A DNA stretch of 60,048 nucleotides from Nocardioides alcanivorans (GTDB lineage Bacteria; Actinomycetota; Actinomycetes; Propionibacteriales; Nocardioidaceae), in assembly GCF_021555175.1 (NCBI RefSeq), contig NZ_JAKGRW010000045.1, positions 1 to 60,048 on the forward strand, written 5' to 3'. Position numbers and translations under genes: made by a program. Positions within the stretch are counted from its first letter, which is position 1. Every line of letters begins with the position of its first letter. Below, piece after piece: positions 1 to 7,976 of the stretch. The notes under the pieces are model-generated. The model had not been told where the DNA came from, made no database searches, and saw only the letters and a program-made list of their open reading frames with translations.

Positions 1-1
1 A

Positions 2-589
2 AGTTGGGAACGATATGGTCTTTCGCTGAACCTCGACCAACTTCCTCGGATTATCGACAAGGCCGATATCGTGGTCTGGTGCCGCCTTGCAGGAGAGGTC
101 AACGAGTCCGCGGCTCGTGCTGAGAGCTTCGTCGGTACCCACGTTGAACTGGCCGGCTGGTCGACGGTCCGGGACTTGGTCGAACGGGGGCGCCCCGTTT
201 GGCGCTCGCAACATAGGGCACAACTCTCAGTTGCTCCCGACGACTTGCGCCCGATGGGTGACCTCGACGGGCGGGGCCAGCTCGCTGGCATTCCACCATG
301 GCCGCGGCACGGCAGCGCCGCGATGAAGGATCAATTGTCGTGCGGACACACAGGCTTCGGGGGCTTGTGTTGGGATTGCGAGTGGAACAAAAAGTTCGGC
401 GCGCACGATAGATCCGCGGGTGACGTGCTGTTCTCTCACGGAGCCGCCCGGTACTTGCACGCGGCTTCAAGGTCCGCCGTGGTGAGGGCTCACGGACGAT
501 GGCCATTCAGCGCTTTCACCGAGGTTTGTCACATCACCCGCGAGATGCTGACGGCCCCCGTCTGCCATCTGTGTTTTCCGGACGGATGA
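2..589 (+). CDS. Hypothetical protein, 5' end outside window, cysteine-rich C-terminus
   Basis: The frame is open from the left edge through residues reading LPRIIDKADIVVWCRLAG, so this is probably the 3' part of a longer gene; a GTG at 71 is the first internal start. The C-terminal half holds C-G-H, C-W-D-C and C-H-L-C clusters that could bind zinc. An ATG at 323 could instead start a separate small zinc-ribbon-like protein, but no Shine-Dalgarno sequence is visible there. I do not recognise the family. An overlapping antisense frame makes strand assignment less secure. Coding status is plausible rather than certain. Confidence 0.4.
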   Translation, partial: SWERYGLSLNLDQLPRIIDKADIVVWCRLAGEVNESAARAESFVGTHVELAGWSTVRDLVERGRPVWRSQHRAQLSVAPDDLRPMGDLDGRGQLAGIPPWPRHGSAAMKDQLSCGHTGFGGLCWDCEWNKKFGAHDRSAGDVLFSHGAARYLHAASRSAVVRAHGRWPFSAFTEVCHITREMLTAPVCHLCFPDG

Positions 590-764
590 CCTCTGGTCGT
601 CCATTACGATTCTGGTCAGATGGCCCTCGCCCGAGTTGTCCGGATCCGTTGGACAACGTACGGCTCCGCCGGGTTTGCGCCATCGACAGCGGGCACCCGA
701 GGGTGGTTCCGGACCTGAAACACATGCCCCCAGACGAGAAAACCGGCTTGCCGAAGGAGCAGAG

Positions 765-1094
765 ATGAACGAGTGGAACGTAGCGGAAGGAACGGGGTGG
801 ATCGACATTCTCGACTTCGGGCGCATCAACCCGCGCCGCGACAACGTGGCCGGCGGTAGGTACTTCTTTACGGCCATGACCTCCGGCGAGGGCTACGCAG
901 CGGCCCGTGGGCCTCAGATCACCGAGGGTCCGGAGACTTGGCACTACGAGCCCGATCAGCCGTTCCACGTGCGGGACCCGGCTACCGGGAAGGTCCTCGA
1001 GATGACGATCTCGCTCCTTCCGGCGGGCCGCTACGCAGTCAAGTACCGGCCTGGCGAGTGGCCGAATGCGACGTCGGGCGGCGGCTGGGCGTAG
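765..1094 (+). CDS. Small hypothetical protein, 109 aa
   Basis: The ATG at 765 is preceded by a good ribosome-binding site (aaggag, about 7 bases upstream), which fixes this start over a longer frame opening at 636. The product is acidic and aromatic-rich, has no membrane segment or signal peptide, and ends in a glycine-rich tail (SGGGWA). It looks like a soluble single-domain protein, but I do not recognise a family. The preceding frame ends at 589, so the two genes could be cotranscribed. Coding is supported by the RBS and amino-acid composition only. Confidence 0.5.
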   Translation: MNEWNVAEGTGWIDILDFGRINPRRDNVAGGRYFFTAMTSGEGYAAARGPQITEGPETWHYEPDQPFHVRDPATGKVLEMTISLLPAGRYAVKYRPGEWPNATSGGGWA

Positions 1095-1499
1095 GACCTC
1101 CCCAATTGGTCCAGTTTAGACAGCCTCTTTCGCTTGACGTTGCGTTCGGGCATTCGCGGTTTCTCCAGTCGGCGAGGCCGGACCGCGGGGCCGAACATTC
1201 TTTGTGTCCCACGGAGGACGTCCGTAACCTCACCCAGACCGGAGGGCAGGCCGTGATTGAGGCGGCTGGAAGTCCGGACGTCGAGCTGTAACTGAACGGT
1301 CATAGCCAGCGGGAGACGTGCCAGCGGTGGTCATGAGCCTTCGGCTGCGGACGCCGATGTTCCCAAGATTGCTGGAAGGCAATGCAGGCCGTGTGCACAG
1401 ATCGCGTTCAGCGTGTGCACGAGGGGCTGCAGCGGCTCAACCTGGGTCCAGATTCAGGCGCAAATCGCCATTTCGGGGAAGCCCCCACGCCTCTCTCAA
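1095..1499. other. Intergenic stretch without recognisable gene
   Basis: About 400 bases between the small ORF ending at 1094 and the terminator hairpin at 1500. Open frames here are short, overlap on both strands and lack convincing start signals. I see no tRNA, repeat or regulatory motif. Confidence 0.5.
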
Positions 1500-1539
1500 G
1501 CCTTGGGGCCCGACGTCTCCGGACGTCGGGCCCCAAGGC
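1500..1539 (-). terminator. Strong hairpin terminator of the SDR gene
   Basis: A perfect 18-bp inverted repeat (1500-1517 with 1522-1539) surrounds the 4-base loop tccg, 28 bases past the stop codon of the minus-strand SDR gene. There is no clear U-tract on either strand, as is common for actinobacterial terminators. Confidence 0.75.
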
Positions 1540-1566
1540 GTTGTCGTCCTCCACGCCGAGCGGTTG

Positions 1567-2340
1567 CTACCAGCCGACCGCGCCGGCAGCGTCGAAGAAC
1601 GTGCCGGACGGTCCTTCGTCATCAAGGAGGGCTGCGGTGGCGATGATCTGGGCTGCCTCGTCGGCCGTGGTCGGCGCGGCAGCACGGTTGACCGGGCCAC
1701 CAAGGTCGGTCTGCACCCAGCCGGGGCAGACCGAGTTCACCTTGACTGCCGAGTCTGCGAGCGCCTTCGACAGGGCGATGGTCAGCCCGTTCAGGGCGGC
1801 CTTCGAGGTCTGGTACGCCGGCAGGATCATGCCGAAGTACGGCGACTCCGGGTTGACCTGGTCTGACAGCGAGCCCATCGTGCTGGACACGTTGACGATG
1901 CGGCCGGCGTCCGAGGCGGTCAGCAGCGGCAGGAACGCCTGTGTGACGGCGACGGCGCCGAGGAGGTTCGTGCTGAGGGTGCGGGTGAACAGGCCCAGAT
2001 CGAGGGGCTGATCTGCCTCGGGAGCGGTTGCCTCCGGCAGGATCCCTGCGTTGTTGACGAGGATGTCGAGCCGCCCGTGCTCGCGCGCGACGCGGTCGAC
2101 TGCTTCCGCGATGCTGGCCGGGTCGTTGACGTCGACGTGGAGCGCGTTTGCGTAGATGTTCTCGCTGCGGAGGGCGACGACGGCCTCGTGGGACTGCACC
2201 TCGTCGCGTGCGGCGATGATGATGGTTGCTCCCGCTTGTCCGAGGAGCCGTGCGGTGGCGAGCCCCAGTCCGCGGTTTCCTCCGGTGATCAGGGCCACCT
2301 TGGTTGCGGTCGTGGTCACGTCTGCCGTGGTCGTTGTCAT
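1567..2340 (-). CDS. Short-chain dehydrogenase/reductase (SDR)
   Basis: Classical SDR of 257 residues, the usual length. The Rossmann nucleotide-binding motif TGGNRGLG lies at about residues 19-26, NNAG at 96-99, the catalytic Ser near 152 in VSSTMG, and the catalytic Tyr/Lys pair as YQTSK at 176-180. It should catalyse an NAD(P)-dependent carbonyl/alcohol interconversion in the cytoplasm; the substrate cannot be read from sequence. The chosen ATG at 2340 begins the conserved N-terminus after a short Thr-rich leader; upstream codons in the same frame look non-coding. It is followed by a strong terminator and appears monocistronic. Confidence 0.88.
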   Translation of the reverse strand: MTTTTADVTTTATKVALITGGNRGLGLATARLLGQAGATIIIAARDEVQSHEAVVALRSENIYANALHVDVNDPASIAEAVDRVAREHGRLDILVNNAGILPEATAPEADQPLDLGLFTRTLSTNLLGAVAVTQAFLPLLTASDAGRIVNVSSTMGSLSDQVNPESPYFGMILPAYQTSKAALNGLTIALSKALADSAVKVNSVCPGWVQTDLGGPVNRAAAPTTADEAAQIIATAALLDDEGPSGTFFDAAGAVGW

Positions 2341-2407
2341 GGGGCCAGCGTGTCCGCTCCACCCATGAACTTCTGGCGAGAAACGGACGTCGCGTTGCCT
2401 TGGAACA

Positions 2408-2450
2408 CAGCGGCAGAAAGGTGTCGCTCGGTGACACCTTGCTGCCGCTG
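2408..2450 (-). terminator. Long hairpin, probable terminator of the DinB gene
   Basis: Two nested inverted repeats: outer arms cagcggca/tgccgctg (2408-2415, 2443-2450) and inner arms aaggtgtc/gacacctt (2418-2425, 2433-2440). It lies just past the stop of the minus-strand DinB gene and upstream of the SDR gene. Confidence 0.65.
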
Positions 2451-2471
2451 TCTCGGCAGGGCGCTGGCACG

Positions 2472-2993
2472 TTACTGCCCGGCGCGACCGTCGATGCACT
2501 CCCGCACGAGATCAGCGTGTCCGCAGTGACGGGCATACTCCTCGATCATGTGGACGACGATGTCCCGCACCTCGGTCGGGATGCCGTCCACCTCGACGAG
2601 CGCATCCAGGTCGGCGTGGTCGAGGACATCGCGGGCATGGGCGATCTCGCTGCGCCACTGGGACCACGCGTCGGCCACCAGCGCCTGGTCGGCCTCGCCG
2701 GGCCAGCTGAACCCGGCGTCCGCCTCGTCGCCCGCGTGGAGGCGGCTGAGCTCCGTCCGTCCCTCGATCATCCGGCGGAACCAGTGATGCTCCACCCGGG
2801 CCAGGTGCCGGACCAGCCCGATCAACGAGAGGGAGGACGGCGGCACCGACCGGGTGCCCAGCTGCTCCGGCGTCAAGCCGTCACACTTGAGCTCCAGGGT
2901 CGTCCGGTAGGCCTCGAGATAGCCCACGAGCGTCTCGCGCTCGCCCCTGCTGGGTGCGTCCGCTGCGCGCGGGTCCTGCTCGGGGGAAGCCAC
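2472..2993 (-). CDS. DinB-family (DUF664) protein
   Basis: About 173 residues, typical of the DinB/DUF664 four-helix-bundle metal-binding family. An N-terminal segment around LVGYLEAYRTTL leads into VRHLARVEHHWFRRM, and the end reads HMIEEYARHCGHADLVRE. The helix containing VEHHW and the terminal YARHCGHAD supply the histidines expected to bind a divalent metal. Many actinobacterial members are annotated as mycothiol-dependent enzymes, but no specific reaction can be assigned here. The start is taken as a GTG at 2993; an out-of-frame ATG lies a few codons upstream, so an indel near the start is possible. A nested hairpin follows the stop. Confidence 0.82.
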   Translation of the reverse strand: MASPEQDPRAADAPSRGERETLVGYLEAYRTTLELKCDGLTPEQLGTRSVPPSSLSLIGLVRHLARVEHHWFRRMIEGRTELSRLHAGDEADAGFSWPGEADQALVADAWSQWRSEIAHARDVLDHADLDALVEVDGIPTEVRDIVVHMIEEYARHCGHADLVRECIDGRAGQ

Positions 2994-3098
2994 ATGCCGT
3001 TGAATCCTCGATCGGTCATGGAACCAGCCAAGCACCCGAGCAAGGGTGAACTGCACGAACCCGGGGTGGCTGTCGGGCCGATCTCCTAGAATCGGGCG

Positions 3099-4010
3099 GT
3101 GGTCGAGCACGTTGGAGAGTCGGGTGAGGCGTCCTACTGGGACCGTCTCGTCGAGCGCCTCCAACTGCTCCGCGAGCGTGCCGGCAACCCCAGCTACGGA
3201 GACATCGCCCAGCGCGTCAGTGTGCTGCGTGAGGGCACGGGCATGTCGGCCCATGCCGCGCGAGTGGCCCGCACCACGGTCTACGACTCCTTCCGGCTCG
3301 GTCGCTCCCGGCTCAACCTCGACCTCTACCGCGACACAGCCAAGGTGCTGGGCGCCACGGACGACGACGTCGACAGCTGGTTGCTCGAGTGTCGCGATCC
3401 GGTCCTGGCCCAAGAGCCGGAGCCGGTGCCCGAACCCAGTGCCCGGCAGGTGTGTCGAGTCATCCTCGGTTGCCTCCTGCTCAACATCGTGGGCCGTGAG
3501 GTGGTCGACTTCCTCCATCTGCCGATCTATCTCGACATGGTCGGCACGGCGATCGCAGCGATCGCGCTGGGGCCGTGGTTCGGGGCGCTGGTCGGTGGTG
3601 GCACCAACCTCCTCGGCTCTCTCGGCAGTGGCTCGGTCTCGCTGCCCTTCGCCCTCGTCAACATCGTCGGTGCGCTGGTCTGGGGCTACGGGGTACGCCG
3701 CTTCGGCTGGGGCCTGACGCTGCCACGCTTCTTCTGGCTCAATGCCCTGTGTGCTGTCGTCTGCTCGTTGATCGCGGTGCCGATCCTGATGATCGCCTAT
3801 GGCGGTTCGGTCGGCGCCGGTCAGGACAACATCACCGCGACCGTCAGCGAGATGACCTCCTACCTGCTCGTCGCGGTCAGCGCCTCCAACATCGTCACGT
3901 CGCTGGGTGACAAGATCATCAGCGGTTTCGTCGCACTCGTGGTGATCACCGTGCTCCCGTTGCCGGTCCGTCGGGGCAGCCGGCTCGTGGTCGCCGACCC
4001 CGAGGTCTGA
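3099..4010 (+). CDS. HTH domain fused to ECF-transporter S-component-like membrane domain
   Basis: The 303-residue protein has a soluble N-terminus of about 115 residues. It contains a helix-turn-helix-like region (SYGDIAQRV, then ARTTVYDSFRLGRSRL and YRDTAKVLG) like actinobacterial Xre-type domains. The rest has about five hydrophobic segments beginning near residue 118. The stretch around YLDMVGTAIAAIALGPWFGALVGGGTN is typical of ECF vitamin-transporter S components: a D-x-x-G-T loop, then a glycine-rich helix. No ECF ATPase or T component is nearby. S components bind vitamins or their precursors in the membrane; a direct fusion to a DNA-binding-like domain suggests substrate sensing, which is inference. 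GTG start at 3099. Confidence 0.72.
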   Translation: MVEHVGESGEASYWDRLVERLQLLRERAGNPSYGDIAQRVSVLREGTGMSAHAARVARTTVYDSFRLGRSRLNLDLYRDTAKVLGATDDDVDSWLLECRDPVLAQEPEPVPEPSARQVCRVILGCLLLNIVGREVVDFLHLPIYLDMVGTAIAAIALGPWFGALVGGGTNLLGSLGSGSVSLPFALVNIVGALVWGYGVRRFGWGLTLPRFFWLNALCAVVCSLIAVPILMIAYGGSVGAGQDNITATVSEMTSYLLVAVSASNIVTSLGDKIISGFVALVVITVLPLPVRRGSRLVVADPEV

Positions 4011-4040
4011 CCGGTCCGGTGGGGTGGGACGATCTGGCCC

Positions 4041-4568
4041 GTGGATCTCCTCTACCTGGTGCAGTGGCTCGGCTGCCTGGCGGCCCTCTTCGGGGGTACG
4101 GCGGTGCTGTGGTTCTCCGACGAGCTGCCTGTCCGCAGGGAGCCGGTGCGGTGGGTGGCGACCACGCTGGGGGTCCTGTTGCTCGTCTGCGTGCTGGTGC
4201 TGTGGCTCGCCTCGACCGGCAATGCGTCGCGTCCCACGTTGGAGAACAGGGCGACGCGTCTGGCCGATGCGGTCCAGCTCGTCTCCCTCACGTTCCTCGT
4301 GCTGTTCCACACCATGGCCGGGCAGGGCACCCTGCACCGGTGGTACTCGCGGGGCGCCACGCTGCTGGCGATCGGTTTCGGCGTGGTGCTCAGTGCTGGA
4401 GCCCAGGTCTCGTTCCCGGCAGTGGCCTGGTCCGAGTCGTCCTGGCTGCAGCTCGGATTCTTCGTCGTTGCCGGCGGGGCGATGCACTGCGCCCTCGTCT
4501 CGCGGGACCCGTTCGAGGGCGGACGATCCACCAGCGGGCAGAGCCGAACCAACGGCGACGCCCACTAG
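4041..4568 (+). CDS. Predicted integral membrane protein, 175 aa
   Basis: Four hydrophobic segments are visible (roughly residues 3-25, 40-60, 80-95 and 105-150) with a hydrophilic C-terminal tail rich in Ser, Gly and Asp. No catalytic or binding motif is recognised. The GTG start at 4041 lies 30 bases after the HTH/S-component gene and the stop lies 9 bases before the HIT gene, so the three are probably one transcription unit. Function unknown. Confidence 0.7.
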   Translation: MDLLYLVQWLGCLAALFGGTAVLWFSDELPVRREPVRWVATTLGVLLLVCVLVLWLASTGNASRPTLENRATRLADAVQLVSLTFLVLFHTMAGQGTLHRWYSRGATLLAIGFGVVLSAGAQVSFPAVAWSESSWLQLGFFVVAGGAMHCALVSRDPFEGGRSTSGQSRTNGDAH

Positions 4569-4577
4569 CGTGGGGGA

Positions 4578-4985
4578 ATGGACTGCATCTTCTGCGCGAT
4601 CGTCGCCGGCGCGACCGAGGCCGAGATCGTCCTGGACGAACCCGACCTGCTCGGCTTCCTCGATCGCCGTCCGGTCTTCAAGGGACATGTCCTGCTGGTG
4701 CCGAAGCAGCACGTCGCGACCCTGCCGGACCTTCCCGCCGCGCTGCGTGATCCGTTCCTCGAAGCAGCCCAACGGCTGGCCTCCGCGGTCGTCGACGGGT
4801 TGGGTGCCCAGGGCTCATTCGTGGCCATGAACAACGTCGTCTCCCAGTCGGTGCCACACCTGCATCTGCATGTCGTGCCCCGCACCAAGGGAGACGGCCT
4901 GCGGGGCTTCTTCTGGCCCCGACACCCCTACGGGGAAGGCGAAGCGGCGACCTACGCGGAGCGGCTCCGCAGGGCTTTGGTTTGA
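4578..4985 (+). CDS. HIT-family nucleotide-binding protein
   Basis: 135 residues with the histidine-triad motif HLHLHVVP (His 94, 96 and 98) that defines nucleoside phosphoramidases and dinucleotide hydrolases. The N-terminus MDCIFC carries the paired cysteines of the HINT/HIT zinc site. The middle (KGHVLLVPKQHV) is the conserved second strand region. It should hydrolyse a nucleoside monophosphate bond in the cytoplasm; the natural substrate is not known for this branch. ATG at 4578, 9 bases after the membrane-protein gene; probably cotranscribed with it. Confidence 0.92.
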   Translation: MDCIFCAIVAGATEAEIVLDEPDLLGFLDRRPVFKGHVLLVPKQHVATLPDLPAALRDPFLEAAQRLASAVVDGLGAQGSFVAMNNVVSQSVPHLHLHVVPRTKGDGLRGFFWPRHPYGEGEAATYAERLRRALV

Positions 4986-5026
4986 TGTGGTGGATCACAC
5001 CGACGAAAAACTGAGGAGAGATTCAG

Positions 5027-5797
5027 ATGGGTCGTTACGACGGACGCGTTGCAGTCGTCACCGGAGCCGCGCGCGGACTCGGCTTCGCCACCGCTGAGCG
5101 GTTTGCACAAGAAGGCGCGGCGGTAGCGATCGTCGACCTCGACGAGAGCTCGGCTGCCGACGCGGCGACCCGGATCTCCGACAGCGTCTCCGGCGCGCGG
5201 GCCATCGGCATCGGGGCCAACGTCAGTGACGCCGCTTCCGTCGAGGCCGCCATCGAGCGGGTCGTCACGGAGCTCGGTGGCATCCACGTGCTGGTCAACA
5301 ACGCCGGCATCACCCGCGACAACCTCCTCTTCAAGATGACCGAGGACGACTGGGACCTCGTCATGGGTGTCCACCTCAAGGGTGCGTTCCTCATGACCCG
5401 GGCCGCCCAGAAGCACTTCGTCGAGCAGAAGTACGGAAAGGTCCTCAACCTCTCCAGCACGTCGGCCCTCGGCAACCGAGGTCAGGCGAACTACTCGGCC
5501 GCGAAGATGGGGGTCCAGGGCCTCACCCGCACCCTCGGCATCGAGCTGGGCCCCTTCGGCATCAACGTCAACGCCGTCGCCCCGGGCTTCATCGCCACCG
5601 AGATGACCGACGCCACGGCAGTGCGCCTCAAGATGAGCGTCGAGGACTTCCGTCAGGCCAACGCCGACGCCAACCCGGTCCGACGCTTTGGTGAACCCGG
5701 CGACATCGCCGCTGCCATCGCCTTCCTCTGCAGTGATGAGGCCTCCTACATCACGGGTCAGACCTTGTACGTCGACGGCGGCTTCACGCTGGGCTGA
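5027..5797 (+). CDS. fabG: 3-oxoacyl-ACP reductase FabG-like SDR
   Basis: 256-residue SDR with the nucleotide-binding motif TGAARGLG (12-19), NNAG (91-94), Ser near 144 (LSST), and YSAAK with Tyr 156 and Lys 160. The signature NAVAPGFIATEMT and the C-terminal TGQTLYVDGG are typical of FabG and acetoacetyl-CoA reductases, which reduce 3-oxoacyl thioesters with NADPH. The ATG at 5027 has gaggag upstream. It is followed by a strong terminator at 5860. A role in fatty-acid synthesis versus beta-oxidation or PHA metabolism cannot be separated on sequence alone. Confidence 0.85.
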   Translation: MGRYDGRVAVVTGAARGLGFATAERFAQEGAAVAIVDLDESSAADAATRISDSVSGARAIGIGANVSDAASVEAAIERVVTELGGIHVLVNNAGITRDNLLFKMTEDDWDLVMGVHLKGAFLMTRAAQKHFVEQKYGKVLNLSSTSALGNRGQANYSAAKMGVQGLTRTLGIELGPFGINVNAVAPGFIATEMTDATAVRLKMSVEDFRQANADANPVRRFGEPGDIAAAIAFLCSDEASYITGQTLYVDGGFTLG

Positions 5798-5859
5798 CCG
5801 GCAACGATGGAGCAGGGAATCGAGTGATCCGGGCCACGTACAAAACGTATTTTCCCGGA

Positions 5860-5896
5860 CAGAACGGGTGTGGCGGCGTACGTCACACCCGTTCTG
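5860..5896 (+). terminator. Rho-independent terminator after fabG
   Basis: A 13-bp perfect stem (5860-5872 with 5884-5896) encloses an 11-base loop and is followed by ctcttcttgagtttt. It separates fabG from the riboswitch-controlled peptidase gene. Confidence 0.85.
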
Positions 5897-5999
5897 CTCT
5901 TCTTGAGTTTTGAATTTGCCGCCTCGGGCGCCTAGCGTCCCGGCTCGTCCCGCGCAACGAAGCGCGGCCACCCACAACTGAACATCCGCGACCACGGTT

Positions 6000-6192
6000 C
6001 CGCCGAGTCCTGCCCGCCGAGGGTCGCGTCCAGTGAATCGACTCAAGACGGGCAGGAGTGGGGGACCCACACGTTCCGCGCGGCCAGGTCGGGAAACCGA
6101 CCGAGGCCGCTTGGGGTGAAGCAGTCCATCGCAGCAGCGAGGACGGCAGGGCACTTTCCGGCCCCAACCCGACAGCTCACCTCACAGGCGTA
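6000..6192 (+). promoter_or_regulatory. c-di-AMP riboswitch (ydaO/yuaA type)
   Basis: The leader shows the conserved blocks of the ydaO-yuaA class in order: gccgagtcctgcccg at the 5' side, then gggggacccac at 6060-6070. These are followed by ttggggtgaa near 6111, cagcgaggacggcaggg near 6133, and finally cccgacagctcacctcacaggcg at 6168-6190. The terminal cgcc (6001-6004) and ggcg (6187-6190) can close the P1 helix. In actinobacteria this class typically controls cell-wall peptidase and Rpf genes and turns expression off when c-di-AMP is high; the gene downstream here is an NlpC/P60 peptidase, as expected. Identification is by motif memory, not a covariance-model search. Confidence 0.9.
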
Positions 6193-6206
6193 GGAAAGGA
6201 CCCTCC

Positions 6207-6794
6207 ATGTTCGCGACTTCGCGACTCCTGGTGCTGCCTGCCCGCGTGTTGGTCAGCATCCTGCTCGTCAGCCTGGCCTTCCTTGCGGCTGCTCCCGCCG
6301 ACGCTGCTCCGGCCGTCGACGAGACCCCGACCGACACCGCTCCCGAAACCCCTCGGGCGGTCAAGAAGGCGACCGCGGGCGGCGCCAAGCCCGGCAAGCT
6401 CGGCATCCGCAAGCAGAAGAAGACGACGGCGACCCAGCGTGCCCTCGCCGTCGCCCGCAAGCAGCTCGGTGACCCCTATCGCTACGGTGCTGCCGGTCCC
6501 AACGCCTTCGACTGCTCCGGGCTGCTCCACTTCAGCTTCCGCGCAGCGGGCTTCAAGAAGATGCCGCGCACCTCCGGCGCGCAGGCATCCTTCGCTCGGC
6601 GGATCCCTCGCTCGGCCCTGCGACCGGGCGACCTGATGTTCTTCACCGGCAGTGGTGGCGTCTACCACGCGGGCATCTTCGCGGGCCGCAAGAACGGCAA
6701 GATCGTCATGCTGCACGCTCCCAGCAGTGGCAAGCGGGTCTCCTACGCTGCGCCGTGGACCAACTCCTGGTTCGCTGCGACGTTGCGACGCTGA
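6207..6794 (+). CDS. Secreted NlpC/P60 cell-wall peptidase
   Basis: 195 residues. A signal peptide (about residues 1-34, ending ADAAPA) is followed by a basic, low-complexity linker to about residue 75 and an NlpC/P60 domain. The catalytic Cys 103 sits in FDCSGL, His 154 in VYHAGIFAG, and a third polar residue is probably His 170 in MLHAP. Family members cleave peptide cross-bridges or stem peptides (D-iGlu-mDAP bonds) of peptidoglycan outside the membrane. The ATG at 6207 has aggaaagga upstream, directly after the c-di-AMP riboswitch, so expression is predicted to respond to c-di-AMP. Confidence 0.92.
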   Translation: MFATSRLLVLPARVLVSILLVSLAFLAAAPADAAPAVDETPTDTAPETPRAVKKATAGGAKPGKLGIRKQKKTTATQRALAVARKQLGDPYRYGAAGPNAFDCSGLLHFSFRAAGFKKMPRTSGAQASFARRIPRSALRPGDLMFFTGSGGVYHAGIFAGRKNGKIVMLHAPSSGKRVSYAAPWTNSWFAATLRR

Positions 6795-6904
6795 CCGACA
6801 GGTCGCGACTGTGGAGTGTGTCGGGCGCGCCTCCGCGTTCCTGCGGCGTCGCGGCTGCACACTTCAAGGCGAAACTTCCCCCTGCGAACTCCTGAGGAGA
6901 TCCC

Positions 6905-7915
6905 GTGCGTGCCTTCCGTCCCACCATTGCTGCCGTCGCCCTTGCGAGTCTGGTGTTGGCCGGTTGCGGCGGGGGCGATGACTCCGGTGGCGGCGACGGC
7001 GAGAAGAGCAACCCTAAGGGACAGGGCGACGAGCAGGTGCTGGCCAGCACCTGGCCGCTGACCGGCCTCGAGGTGAAGAAGGGCGACTCGTCGACACTCG
7101 ACCACCCGGTGCTCGTCGCCAAGATCGACAACACCAGCAACAGTGCTCCGCAGATCGGGTTGAGCAAGGCAGACCTGGTCGTCGAGGAACTGGTCGAAGG
7201 TGGGCTCACCCGCCTTGCGGTCTTCTACTACTCCGAGCTGCCGGAGGTGGCGGGGCCGATCCGGTCGATGCGTGCCTCCGACATCGGCATCGTGAAGCCG
7301 GTCAATGGAGAGATGGTGACCAGCGGTGCTGCTGGTCAGACGATCGCCCGACTCAACAACGCCGGTGTGAAGTTCCACCAGGAAGGGACCGCCGGGCTCT
7401 ACCGCGACAGTTCCCGTTCCGGCGTCTACAGCGTCATGGCCAATCTCAAGGAGATCGCCGCCAACACGAAGGCCGGCGGTGACCGCCCCAAGGACTACCT
7501 GCCCTGGGGCGAGGCCGACGATCTCCCGAAGGGGCAGCCGGCCACCTCCATCTCGGCGAGCTTCGGCAGCCACACGACGACGTGGGCGTTCGAGGACGGG
7601 CACTACGTCAACAAGAACACCTACGCCGCTGCCGACGACCAGTTCCTGGCCGACTCGGTGCTGGTGCTCGAGGTCGAGATCGGTGACGCCGGATATCTCG
7701 ACCCGGGCAACAACCCGGTGCCGGAGACGAAGCTCGAGGGCAAGGGGCCGGCGACCCTCTTCCACGACGGTCGCGCCATCCGCGGCACCTTCGTGAAGAA
7801 GGGCCTCTCGGGTGTGATCACCCTGAAGACCAAGAACGGCCAGCTCAAGGTGCCAGCTGGCAACACCTGGGTCGAGCTCGTCCCCAACGACCGCGGCGGG
7901 GTCACCTTCGACTGA
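6905..7915 (+). CDS. DUF3048 (YerB-like) lipoprotein
   Basis: 336 residues. The N-terminal signal ends in a lipobox (VLAG then Cys 21), predicting a lipid-anchored extracytoplasmic protein, followed by a Gly/Asp/Ser linker to about residue 45. The body carries DUF3048 hallmarks: VLVAKIDNTSNSAPQ, LVVEELVEGGLTR, GPIRSMRASD and a C-terminal AGNTWVELVP. Members resemble B. subtilis YerB; the biochemical role is unknown. GTG start at 6905 with aggag upstream. It follows the NlpC/P60 gene by 110 bases and may share its riboswitch-controlled transcript, consistent with an envelope role. Confidence 0.88.
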   Translation: MRAFRPTIAAVALASLVLAGCGGGDDSGGGDGEKSNPKGQGDEQVLASTWPLTGLEVKKGDSSTLDHPVLVAKIDNTSNSAPQIGLSKADLVVEELVEGGLTRLAVFYYSELPEVAGPIRSMRASDIGIVKPVNGEMVTSGAAGQTIARLNNAGVKFHQEGTAGLYRDSSRSGVYSVMANLKEIAANTKAGGDRPKDYLPWGEADDLPKGQPATSISASFGSHTTTWAFEDGHYVNKNTYAAADDQFLADSVLVLEVEIGDAGYLDPGNNPVPETKLEGKGPATLFHDGRAIRGTFVKKGLSGVITLKTKNGQLKVPAGNTWVELVPNDRGGVTFD

Positions 7916-7929
7916 TCTGCGCCTACCTC

Positions 7930-7960
7930 GGCCCTGCCCCCGCTGACGGGGAGCAGGGCC
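7930..7960. terminator. Bidirectional terminator
   Basis: Inverted repeat with arms ggccctgc...gcagggcc and an inner ccccg/cgggg stem around the loop ctga. It lies between the convergent DUF3048 gene and the TetR gene and can serve both strands. Confidence 0.8.
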
Positions 7961-7976
7961 TTGGTGTCTGCTGGCG

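Noticed and set aside
2472..4772. 766-residue minus-strand frame covering several genes
   Set aside because: Only its C-terminal 173 residues match a real family (DinB). The upstream part is antisense to HTH/S-component, membrane protein and HIT genes and shows the Arg/Asp/Pro-rich bias of frame shadows.
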